Shown: piece by piece, positions 7,835-16,157 of the stretch
Layout of the letters: every line of letters starts with the position of its first letter
How positions within the stretch are numbered: position 1 is the first letter of the stretch
Source: Glaciecola petra
Lineage (GTDB): Bacteria; Pseudomonadota; Gammaproteobacteria; Enterobacterales; Alteromonadaceae
Direction: 5' to 3'
DNA length: 64,000 nt
Assembly: GCF_031846345.1 (NCBI RefSeq)
Contig: NZ_JAVRHX010000008.1
Span: 67,101-131,100 of the forward strand
Translations under genes and position numbers: made by a program
The notes under the pieces: model-generated
Told to the model about the DNA's origin: nothing
Database searches by the model: none
Seen by the model: only the letters and a program-made list of their open reading frames with translations

Positions 7835-9987
7835 CGATTCACTCTTATTACAGCACTAACATCTTTGATTTGTTTTAATTTGTCTATTGCCTTATTTAAG
7901 CTCTCTTTATTATTCACTTCGAGGCTAAGAGTGATTTGTGCCTGAAAACTCTTTTTATTACTGCGACTGTTTACCCCCAACAACCCCACTTTCTCATTAG
8001 CTAGTACTGTGGTTATATCACGTAAAATACCGTCTCTGTCGGTGGTAAATACGTCAACTTTACATTCAAAACTTGCTTCAAAATCACTGGCCCACGACAC
8101 TTCGATTTCTCGCTCAGGAAATTGTCGTAGTAAATTAGCAAGTTGCGCGCACGACTCTTTGTGCACACTCACACCTTTGCCCTGAGTAATGAACCCTATA
8201 ATTTCTTCGCCTTGCACTGGCTTGCAGCAATTTGCTAATTGACTCATTAAATTGCCTACGCCTTCAGCAATAATCGCTTCACCCGCCTTTTTAGACGAAC
8301 TGCGCTGCCGTCTTTGCAATGTCACTTCAGGCTCTGGCTCAGGTGGCGAATGCAACTGGACAATACTATTGACCAGGCCAATAACACGAATATCACCTAC
8401 CCCAACCGCGCTATAGAGGTCTTCTGAGGTTTTGAGATTATACTTTTCTACAATATCATTAGCATGCTTAAGCGATAAATTGACTTTATTCAATTCGCGC
8501 TCTAGCAACTCTTTGCCAGCTTCAATATTCTTTTCTTTATCTTGTTTTTTAAAGTAGGAATGTATAGTCGCTCTTGCCCGTGCAGTATGCACATACCCCA
8601 AGCCAGGATGCATCCAATCGCGACTTGGCGTACCATTTTTGGTAGTTAATACGCTGACTTGGTCGCCATTTTGTAGCTTATAGGTAAAGGGTACAATACG
8701 GCCGTTTATTTTAGCGCCCGTGCACTTATGCCCAATATTAGTGTGAATATAGTATGCAAAATCAAGTGGCGTTGCATCAACCGGCAAGTCAATCACATCG
8801 CCTTTGGGAGTGAACACATATACTCTGTCATCAAATACCTGGCTGCGAAATTCTTCAACTAAATTGTCGCCACCAGCCATTTCTTCTTGCCATTGTAGTA
8901 TTTTGCGTAACCAGGTTACGCGGTCATCTGCGCTTGCATTTTTACCGCTACTACCTTCTTTGTAGCGCCAGTGTGCAGCAACACCAAGTTCTGCGTCTTG
9001 GTGCATTTGTTCAGTTCTTATTTGAATTTCAATTGACTTACTTTGGGGTCCTTCAATAACGGTATGAATACTCTGATAGCCATTTGCTTTGGGCGTGGCA
9101 ATATAATCATCAAATTCTTGCGGTAAATGTGTAAAGTAAGTATGCACGGTGCCTAGTGCTGCATAACAATCTTGTAAACGCTCCGCTATTATTCTGAGTG
9201 CTCTTATGTCAAAAAGTTGCTCAAAGTCTAGGCTTTTCTTCTGCATTTTCTTGACGATGCTATAAATATGTTTAGGGCGACCAATGACCTCTGCTCTTAT
9301 ATTTTCTTTATCAAGTAAGCCCTGTAAATGCGCGACAAAATCAACAATATACTCCTCGCGCGCCTTGCGCTTTTCTTTCAGCATACTGGCAACACGCTTG
9401 TAAGTGGCTGGGTGCAAATAACGATATGATAGGTCTTCTAACTCCCATTTTAATTGACCGATACCTAATCTATTAGCTAAAGGGGCGTAAATGGTTGCAC
9501 ACTCTTTTGCCACCAATACCCTTGATTCTTCATCCTCTTCTTTAATTTTATGCAGGGTGCAAATTCTTTCTGCCATTTTAATCACAATAGCGCGCACATC
9601 CTCCACCATAACAAGCATCATGTTGCGTACTTTCTCAATTTGTTCGGCATCAATTTCAAAGCGCTTAGACTGCAAACTATTTATCGCCTTCATTTTTCTT
9701 ACAGACTCAACAATGTGAGTAATAACAGGGCCAAAATTTGCCAATAAAGCGTCGTGATCGAGATCATGAATTTCACAATAGGGGTAGACAAGAGCGGCTT
9801 GTAAGGTTTCGTCATCCATGTGTAACTGTTGCAAAATTTCAACCATTTCTTGGCCCATCAACAAGGTTTCAGGCGTCTCAGAAATTGTTCTTAGTTTTTC
9901 TTTTGTTTCAGAAGACAGCTCGAGGTCTTGTAACCATTTTTGAAAGCCTGGCCTGTCTGTTTGATGAACACTACGAATTGAAACCAT
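7831..9987 (-). CDS. relA: RelA, ribosome-associated (p)ppGpp synthetase
   Basis: 718 residues. An N-terminal HD-like domain has lost the hydrolase motif: the place of HDxxED reads VYPYCEIHD, so it should be synthetase only, as in RelA. The synthetase domain at about 230-350 includes IYSIVKKMQ, RALRIIAERLQDCY and KANGYQSIHT. A TGS domain follows near 400, then a cysteine-containing conserved region (ANCCKPVQGEEIIGF) and a C-terminal ACT domain. It responds to uncharged tRNA on stalled ribosomes. AAGGA lies 5 bases before the ATG. Together with rlmD and mazG it keeps the E. coli gene order. Confidence 0.97.
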   Translation of the reverse strand: MVSIRSVHQTDRPGFQKWLQDLELSSETKEKLRTISETPETLLMGQEMVEILQQLHMDDETLQAALVYPYCEIHDLDHDALLANFGPVITHIVESVRKMKAINSLQSKRFEIDAEQIEKVRNMMLVMVEDVRAIVIKMAERICTLHKIKEEDEESRVLVAKECATIYAPLANRLGIGQLKWELEDLSYRYLHPATYKRVASMLKEKRKAREEYIVDFVAHLQGLLDKENIRAEVIGRPKHIYSIVKKMQKKSLDFEQLFDIRALRIIAERLQDCYAALGTVHTYFTHLPQEFDDYIATPKANGYQSIHTVIEGPQSKSIEIQIRTEQMHQDAELGVAAHWRYKEGSSGKNASADDRVTWLRKILQWQEEMAGGDNLVEEFRSQVFDDRVYVFTPKGDVIDLPVDATPLDFAYYIHTNIGHKCTGAKINGRIVPFTYKLQNGDQVSVLTTKNGTPSRDWMHPGLGYVHTARARATIHSYFKKQDKEKNIEAGKELLERELNKVNLSLKHANDIVEKYNLKTSEDLYSAVGVGDIRVIGLVNSIVQLHSPPEPEPEVTLQRRQRSSSKKAGEAIIAEGVGNLMSQLANCCKPVQGEEIIGFITQGKGVSVHKESCAQLANLLRQFPEREIEVSWASDFEASFECKVDVFTTDRDGILRDITTVLANEKVGLLGVNSRSNKKSFQAQITLSLEVNNKESLNKAIDKLKQIKDVSAVIRVNR

Positions 9988-10299
9988 GCGATTCCTTGCA
10001 GAATATTTTGATACTTTTGTTTTTGAGCGAATTATTTTTGTGCAAAATTACTGAACTGAAGAATACAACTCAAATTACTATTCGAATTTCTATTCTATCA
10101 GTATACCGCCAAATTTTAAGAAGCTTAATGTTTTTTTAGCCTTTATCAGGGATGTATTGGTCTTTGTAAGTTTTTTTATAGACGAAAAGAGACTTTTTAG
10201 CATAAGTACGTTAATCAAAAGTAATAGATAGTGTTCAATCATTACATGTTGCATTTATGAGGGTTTTTCATTTCTTACTAAGCACCCTCTGTGATTAGT
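9988..10299. other. Intergenic region between an unassigned methyltransferase gene and relA
   Basis: About 310 AT-rich bases with no supported gene or clear terminator. It should hold the relA promoter on the minus strand, but I could not pick one convincingly. Confidence 0.4.
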
Positions 10300-11058
10300 T
10301 CAGGCACTCGCTTTACGCACAATAAAAAACTGATAAGCAAACTCACCCAAGTATTTCTTATATACGTTAATTTCCCGTGTAATGTCCCTTGCTGCTTGAG
10401 AATTAGCTATTGTCCCCGTCAAGCTGTCGATTCTTTGTTGCAATGGCTCGTAATAATTTTTCCAAGCTTCTTCTGACATCGTGAATGTTTCTTCGACGTG
10501 ATAACCTGCTTTTTTAATCTCAGACAATCGCTGGTTTACATCTTTCATATCTGGATAATCCATCAGCCAAAAATCTTTTGCTTCTGCACTTGGAGCTTCG
10601 CTTAACCAAACCAGGTCGCTAAAAACCAGTAATCCATTTTCTTGCAATAGCGGCCTCCAATTTATCAGCGCTTTACATACACCCACCACATAAAGGGACG
10701 CCTCTGCCCAAATCAAATCAACACTATTTTTAGAAAATCCATTTTTATCGACACTAAATTCAGCCATATCCATGCACTTAACACTCACTCTGCTGCTTAA
10801 ATGACTTGCCTGAATTTTTTGGTTTAATTTATCCAAGGCTGACTGTTCACTGTCTATTGCAACAATATTAGCTTTTGATACCTTGGCTAGCACCATAGTT
10901 GAATTACCTTTTCCACAACCTAGCTCTAAGATATTTTGTGGAGAAAACCCCATTAAATAATATGCTTTTTTCGTTTCTTCTTCGCTACCAGGGCCCCAAC
11001 ACTCCAAAGCACTAAAAATATATAGAAAGTCCTGCATGTATTGTTCTTGCTCAGTCAT
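10300..11058 (-). CDS. Class I SAM-dependent methyltransferase of unknown substrate
   Basis: 252 residues with a Rossmann-type SAM-binding motif I (ILELGCGKGNST, residues about 38-50), an acidic end of strand 2 (IVAIDSEQSAL) and a motif-IV-like DLIWAEASLYVVG. The C-terminal third is helical. The pattern fits small-molecule or ubiquinone-type methyltransferases better than rRNA ones, but the substrate cannot be named. It sits between rlmD and relA on the same strand, an insertion into an otherwise conserved order, and has a 59-base gap to rlmD. Confidence 0.75.
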   Translation of the reverse strand: MTEQEQYMQDFLYIFSALECWGPGSEEETKKAYYLMGFSPQNILELGCGKGNSTMVLAKVSKANIVAIDSEQSALDKLNQKIQASHLSSRVSVKCMDMAEFSVDKNGFSKNSVDLIWAEASLYVVGVCKALINWRPLLQENGLLVFSDLVWLSEAPSAEAKDFWLMDYPDMKDVNQRLSEIKKAGYHVEETFTMSEEAWKNYYEPLQQRIDSLTGTIANSQAARDITREINVYKKYLGEFAYQFFIVRKASA

Positions 11059-11117
11059 AGTTTTATTTTCGTACTCTTCGGTTTGCGATTTGTGTATTGA
11101 TATGTTGCATGATCAGA

Positions 11118-12578
11118 CTAAGGCTTTGTGGCTTGTTTGCTGGTCACTTGTTTGCTGGTCAACAACACCATAAGCTCTAGGTGTTTAGTAAATGGGAACA
11201 TATCAAGCACGCTAATTTTTTCCACCTGATACTTAGGCTTAAGAACATTAAGGTCTCGAATCAAACTATTTGCATTACACGACACATACAAAATATGCCC
11301 AACGTCCTCGCTTACGAGTTTTTCACATAACTTTAGCGCACCGGATCGCGATGGATCTAATACGACTGTGCAAGCTTTTTCTAGCGTCAATTTCGCTAGA
11401 GCATCGTCATCATCTAAATTGCAATGTGTAAACGCTGCGTTGGCTATTTTATTTTTGAATGCGTTAGTGCGGGCATGTTCGACCATTTCTGCTGTGCCTT
11501 CAAAGCCATATACATGGTCAAACTTATTCGCTAAAAACAAAGTGAAGTTACCACTACCGCAAAAAAAATCATACAAGGAATTGCTATTCGAAGTTGTTTG
11601 CACGGGTGTTTCATCCAAGCCTAACCAGGTCTTTGCTTGCTTGAGCATTTTGTCGTTAATGCCTGCATTGACTTGTAAAAATTGACTTGAATTTGTTTCA
11701 ATCAAACTACCTGTATGGTCTTGCATCGTGAAATATTCTGAATCGCAATTTAATAATGCTATCGCTTGATAGTTTTGATAAATAACAAGTGCTAATGATA
11801 CCGTAATTTCTAGTTTTGAAATCCTTTCTATGCACTTATGTAACAACTCAAGACATAAATCTGAAAGCTTAGCGGTGCAATAGAGGCCACAATATACCTG
11901 TGTACCCGTGTCAGTTAACACAATATGGCCAACATTTGAAATTGCTGGCAAACGCTTCAAACTATCTAATAAATTTGGTAGCACAGCCTGAATAGACGAA
12001 CTCGCAATTGCACATTGAGATATTGCAATAATGTCTTTGCTTTTTTCTTCTCTAAAACCAATACGGACATTGTTTTTTTGGCGACCATCTACGGCCAAAC
12101 GGATACGACGCCTATAGCCAAATTCATATATTTGGTTTGTAGATTCTACATAGTTAATATCAGACAACACGGGTGATTCCCAAGCTTCAAAGGGGATCCC
12201 TGTCTGTTTATGCATATATTCCTGCAGTGCAGTTTGCTTAACTTCAAGCCCGTGTTTAGCAGAGGTATGTTGCATATTACATCCACCACAATCATCATAA
12301 TGCTGACAAAACGGGCGCGTGCGCTCAGAATGACGTTTATGAAACATACTCGCGTTAATTATCTTTACTTTATTATTTTTATACTCAACTTTGGCGTCAA
12401 ATATCTCTCCCACTAACGCATTTTTTACTACTGTAATGGGCTTAGTGGACAAAATCAGGCCTTGCCCTGTGTGATCATGAGTATTAATACTCAAGTTCTT
12501 TAATAATTCGGTTTTTGCAGGATGCCTATGTTTATGAGCTTTTGTTGATGTTTTTTTGGACTTATAGAATTGAACCAT
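11118..12578 (-). CDS. rlmD: RlmD, 23S rRNA m5U1939 methyltransferase
   Basis: Methylates U1939 of 23S rRNA using SAM. It has an N-terminal TRAM domain (ITVVKNALVGEIFDAKV), a four-cysteine iron-sulfur region (CQHYDDCGGCNMQH plus a later Cys), and the SAM site (YDFFCGSGNFTLFLA). The catalytic Cys motif DPSRSG...SCN is present. The open frame extends to 12647, inside acpS, but MVQFYKSKK at 12578, 5 bases after the acpS stop, is the likely start (486 aa). The tail repeats TSKQ twice and looks unstructured. It is probably cotranscribed with pdxJ-acpS. Confidence 0.93.
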   Translation of the reverse strand: MVQFYKSKKTSTKAHKHRHPAKTELLKNLSINTHDHTGQGLILSTKPITVVKNALVGEIFDAKVEYKNNKVKIINASMFHKRHSERTRPFCQHYDDCGGCNMQHTSAKHGLEVKQTALQEYMHKQTGIPFEAWESPVLSDINYVESTNQIYEFGYRRRIRLAVDGRQKNNVRIGFREEKSKDIIAISQCAIASSSIQAVLPNLLDSLKRLPAISNVGHIVLTDTGTQVYCGLYCTAKLSDLCLELLHKCIERISKLEITVSLALVIYQNYQAIALLNCDSEYFTMQDHTGSLIETNSSQFLQVNAGINDKMLKQAKTWLGLDETPVQTTSNSNSLYDFFCGSGNFTLFLANKFDHVYGFEGTAEMVEHARTNAFKNKIANAAFTHCNLDDDDALAKLTLEKACTVVLDPSRSGALKLCEKLVSEDVGHILYVSCNANSLIRDLNVLKPKYQVEKISVLDMFPFTKHLELMVLLTSKQVTSKQATKP

Positions 12579-12583
12579 GTCAT

Positions 12584-12958
12584 CTATTTCTCTAAGACCA
12601 CGTTCGCACAGGCATAATGCTGTTCGTCGGCGATAGATATATGACAATGATTGATGCCCTGCTCTTCAAAAAACTGCGCAATAGCGCCAAAAACCTTTAC
12701 CACAGGTTGCCCTGATGCTTGGTGTTCAATTTGCATCATCTGCCAGCTCATACCGTTACCAATGCCTATTCCCATAGCTTTAACAATGGCTTCTTTACTC
12801 GCGAATTTTTTCGCTAAATAACGTTCTGCCTGTTTACTATGTTGAAATTCTTCTAATTCAAATGCCGTTAATATACGTTGAGCGAATCTTTCGTTTTTTT
12901 CTGAGGCTTCTTTTATTCGTGCAATTTCAACGATGTCGCAGCCGATACCAAAAATCAT
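12584..12958 (-). CDS. acpS: Holo-[acyl-carrier-protein] synthase
   Basis: Transfers 4'-phosphopantetheine from CoA to a Ser of ACP. The 124 residues start with the family motif GIGCDIVEIARI, which carries the Mg-binding Asp, and contain FASKEAIVKAMGIGIG with its Glu. The product normally works as a trimer. It lies 8 bases after pdxJ, the standard pairing. Confidence 0.97.
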   Translation of the reverse strand: MIFGIGCDIVEIARIKEASEKNERFAQRILTAFELEEFQHSKQAERYLAKKFASKEAIVKAMGIGIGNGMSWQMMQIEHQASGQPVVKVFGAIAQFFEEQGINHCHISIADEQHYACANVVLEK

Positions 12959-12966
12959 GTACTTAC

Positions 12967-13704
12967 CTACAGTCCAGTTCTAGCTTCAAGCATTAACATG
13001 CGCATGTCTGAAACCGCTTTTGCTAGGCCATCGAATGCTGCTCGAGCAATAATTGCATGTCCAATATTTAATTCAATCAATTGAGGAATGGCCGCAATAG
13101 GCTTTACGTTGTGGTAATGTAAGCCGTGTCCTGCATTCACTTTGAGTCCTAAGCGGTCGGCATATTCTATGCCTTCAATTAATTTTTCTAATTCAAGGTT
13201 TGCTTGCTCTTCGTTTTTTGCTTCAGCATATTGTCCGGTATGAATTTCTATAAACGGCGCACCTGCCTCTAAAGCAGCTTCGATTTGCGCTTGGTCAGCG
13301 TCAATAAATAGCGATGCCAGCGTCCCCTGTTCAGCTAATAGAGAACACGCTGACTTGACTTTGCTAAGATTCCCAAGCACATCTAAGCCACCTTCAGTGG
13401 TTAATTCTTCTCGCTTTTCAGGCACCAAACAACAAAACTCTGGTTTTACCTTTGCTGCAATACTCAACATTTCGTCTGTTACTGCCATTTCGAGGTTCAT
13501 TCGGGTATTGAGTGTTTGTTTCAATGTATAAACATCTTGATCTTTAATGTGACGTCGATCTTCTCGTAAATGTATGGTGATGCCATCAGCGCCAGCCCGT
13601 TCAGCAATATCAGCTGCATGCACTGGATTAGGGTAATTAGTGCCACGAGCATTACGCAATGTAGCAATATGGTCAATGTTAACGCCGAGTAGGATGGGAT
13701 GCAT
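12967..13704 (-). CDS. pdxJ: Pyridoxine 5'-phosphate synthase
   Basis: Condenses 3-amino-2-oxopropyl phosphate with deoxyxylulose 5-phosphate in vitamin B6 synthesis; pdxA, the preceding step, is at 32.1 kb. The 245 residues form a TIM barrel with LGVNIDHIATLRNARG at the N-terminus, HLREDRRHI, and the phosphate-binding LNIGHAIIARA near the C-terminus. It is normally beside recO; here a helicase gene lies between them. Confidence 0.97.
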   Translation of the reverse strand: MHPILLGVNIDHIATLRNARGTNYPNPVHAADIAERAGADGITIHLREDRRHIKDQDVYTLKQTLNTRMNLEMAVTDEMLSIAAKVKPEFCCLVPEKREELTTEGGLDVLGNLSKVKSACSLLAEQGTLASLFIDADQAQIEAALEAGAPFIEIHTGQYAEAKNEEQANLELEKLIEGIEYADRLGLKVNAGHGLHYHNVKPIAAIPQLIELNIGHAIIARAAFDGLAKAVSDMRMLMLEARTGL

Positions 13705-13899
13705 ATTCTGTATAAACCTATTTATTAAAACTATTGCGAAAATGGATATTCAACAAAATTAAAAACAAGCGAATGTTACCAGCAATTGCACACAGACGCT
13801 AAATTAGCCGGCTATTTTTAACTTATTAGCAACTTCATAATGTAAACAAGTACTACCTGACTGTGTATCGGTTCAATAAAACGAAAGTAAGTAACGTAC

Positions 13900-15237
13900 T
13901 TAAGCTTTAGAGCTTTGTTTATTCGCCCATTTTAGCGTTGAATTTCCTGAGCGATTACCCTTATATGGTCGTCGTTTAGTTGATTTATTATTGTTATTTA
14001 CTTGTTTATTCAAAGACGGTTTATCATCACTAAAAACCTTGCCTTTTGGCTTCTTTGCTTTTTTGGGCTTAAGCGGTTTTAGTGGTTTTGAGTTGGGCAA
14101 TGCAGGGGACGCGTTAAATTCATCATCGTTTTTACGCGCGATTTGTTGCTGTATGAGTTGCTCTATATCATTCAAATTTTTAAATTCATCGGCACATACT
14201 AACGATATAGCTTTGCCTTCTGAGCCTGCGCGTCCTGTGCGACCAATTCGGTGAACGTAGTCTTCAGCAACTTGCGGTAAGTCAAAGTTTATCACTTGTG
14301 GTAGTTGGTCGATGTCGATGCCCCGCGCAGCAATATCAGTGGCAACTAGTACTTGGATTGATTTGTCTTTAAATCCTGCTAGGGCTCGAGTTCGAGCAGA
14401 TTGACTTTTGTCACCATGAATTGCAGCAGCGTTAATATTTTGCTTAGCTAAACGTTGTGCTAAACGATTTGCTCCGTGTTTTGTGCGATTAAATACAAGG
14501 ACTTGGTACCATTTATGTTGCTTAATTAACTTAATTAGCAGTTTAGTTTTTTCATTTTGATTAACCGGAATCAACCATTGTTCGACGGTTTTTGCCGCTT
14601 CATTTCTAGGTGTAACAGAGACTTCTTCAGGCGAATTCATCAACCCGGTTGCGAGTTGGCGTATATCGGGTGAGAATGTTGCAGAAAACATCAAATTTTG
14701 GCGATTTTGGGGTAACAATTTGATGATTCGCCGAATATCTTTAATAAAACCCATATCGAGCATTCTGTCGGCTTCGTCAAGAATCAACATTTCCAAATGA
14801 TCGAAACGAATAGCGTTTTGTTGGTAAAGATCTAATAAGCGCCCTGGTGTTGCAACAAGAATATCAACGCCTTTGCGCATAGCCATTAACTGAGGATTAA
14901 TTTTTACTCCACCAAATACAACTTTGTATTTTAAGCGTAAATTTGAACCGTAAGTTTCAATGCTTTCTGCAACTTGTGCTGCTAACTCTCGAGTGGGTGT
15001 TAATACTAGAGCTCGGGCTTGATTTGGTGTTGCCGATTTACCCGTGGCAAGTAGATGTAACATTGGCAAGGTAAAACCAGCTGTTTTTCCTGTACCCGTT
15101 TGCGCAGCTGCCATTAGATCTTTGCCTTGCAAAACAATGGGAATTGCTTGTTCTTGAATTGGCGTGGGGTTCTTATAGCCTTGCTTGGCAATAGCAGAAA
15201 GAATGTGAGGGTTAAGTGCCAATTCAGAAAATGTCAT
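13900..15237 (-). CDS. rhlE: DEAD-box RNA helicase, RhlE type
   Basis: ATP-dependent RNA helicase, probably used in ribosome or RNA-turnover remodelling. Motifs in order: Q motif (GYKNPTPIQEQAIP), I (AAQTGTGKTAG), Ia (PTRELAAQ), Ib (TPGR), II (DEAD), III (SAT), IV (VLVFNRTKHGANRLA), V (ATDIAARGID) and VI (HRIGRTGRAG). A basic low-complexity tail of about 70 residues (KPLKPLKPKKAKKPKG) is typical of RhlE. The frame is open to 15351, but MTFSELALNPHIL at 15237 is the family start. It interrupts recO-pdxJ in the same orientation, with its own upstream and downstream gaps. Confidence 0.9.
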   Translation of the reverse strand: MTFSELALNPHILSAIAKQGYKNPTPIQEQAIPIVLQGKDLMAAAQTGTGKTAGFTLPMLHLLATGKSATPNQARALVLTPTRELAAQVAESIETYGSNLRLKYKVVFGGVKINPQLMAMRKGVDILVATPGRLLDLYQQNAIRFDHLEMLILDEADRMLDMGFIKDIRRIIKLLPQNRQNLMFSATFSPDIRQLATGLMNSPEEVSVTPRNEAAKTVEQWLIPVNQNEKTKLLIKLIKQHKWYQVLVFNRTKHGANRLAQRLAKQNINAAAIHGDKSQSARTRALAGFKDKSIQVLVATDIAARGIDIDQLPQVINFDLPQVAEDYVHRIGRTGRAGSEGKAISLVCADEFKNLNDIEQLIQQQIARKNDDEFNASPALPNSKPLKPLKPKKAKKPKGKVFSDDKPSLNKQVNNNNKSTKRRPYKGNRSGNSTLKWANKQSSKA

Positions 15238-15389
15238 TAATGGGTTCCGATATGTTAAAACATAGTGTGGTTTAATTGAGAGGCTCAGCGCAATAGGCCG
15301 CAAGGATATAGTTGTTGCTTCTATAGAGTATAGGGTAAACCGAGAGTGCAAACTAGCTTAGTCTTTGCGTATTTCTTCTCCCGTAAATC

Positions 15390-16157
15390 TCAGCCTTGAA
15401 TAAACAACTCTCTACTCTTCAAAGGTTTTTGTCCAAGTAGTTGACGCATTGCTTGTCGACAAATCTGTTTGGCAGCTCTGCGGAGTATCAATTCATCGAC
15501 CGACGCTTTTTGTTCATCAACTCGATCAACAACGGTGCTATCACGACTCATTTTACCATCCGCAATGTCCAAAATGACTTTACCCGTATAAGGCATAGCT
15601 GCATTTGCATGGCTTAAATGAAACCCACTTTGCGCATCAAAAGTATAAAATAGCTCAGGTAATATTGGCTCGCCGGTATTAGCTTCAACACTAAAGTCAG
15701 GCAAATACCCCAGTGTTTGTAGCATATTTAATTCAAAGATACGCAAGATTGGTTCTATGTCGGATAATTGCGTCGTGCTCACCTGTGACAAGCTGAGCAA
15801 GCTTTGTTCGTAATCGTCAAATATCTCACTTACTGGCTCTGCCTCAGGCAAACATCGACTGAGTACTTCATTTATGTACATGCCGCAATACAATTGATTG
15901 CCAATTAAATTAGATCTTAGGTTAAGTGATTCTATTCGTCCTAGATTTTTAAGTTGGCCCCTTCCTGCCAAGGTGAATTCTACTTTTTGAAAGCTTTGCA
16001 ATAAGCTCTTGCGATCAGACTTACTGTTGCCTCTGACACCTTTAACTATGGTTCGAATAAGCCCCTGTTCAAGACTGAAAAAATCTACCAGCATGCTGGT
16101 TTCACGATAAGGACGCTTATGTAAAACGTATCCGCTTAGTATACTTTGCATCTTCAT
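15390..16157 (-). CDS. recO: DNA repair protein RecO
   Basis: Loads RecA on SSB-coated DNA in the RecF pathway. 255 residues with an N-terminal OB fold (LSGYVLHKRPYRETSMLVDFF) and a helical C-terminal part (LGYLPDFSVEANTGEP). The usual zinc cysteines are not obvious, which is common in gammaproteobacterial RecO. The ATG directly follows the recJ stop (TAAATG), so the two are probably translationally coupled, joining two repair genes that are not neighbours in E. coli. Confidence 0.93.
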   Translation of the reverse strand: MKMQSILSGYVLHKRPYRETSMLVDFFSLEQGLIRTIVKGVRGNSKSDRKSLLQSFQKVEFTLAGRGQLKNLGRIESLNLRSNLIGNQLYCGMYINEVLSRCLPEAEPVSEIFDDYEQSLLSLSQVSTTQLSDIEPILRIFELNMLQTLGYLPDFSVEANTGEPILPELFYTFDAQSGFHLSHANAAMPYTGKVILDIADGKMSRDSTVVDRVDEQKASVDELILRRAAKQICRQAMRQLLGQKPLKSRELFIQG

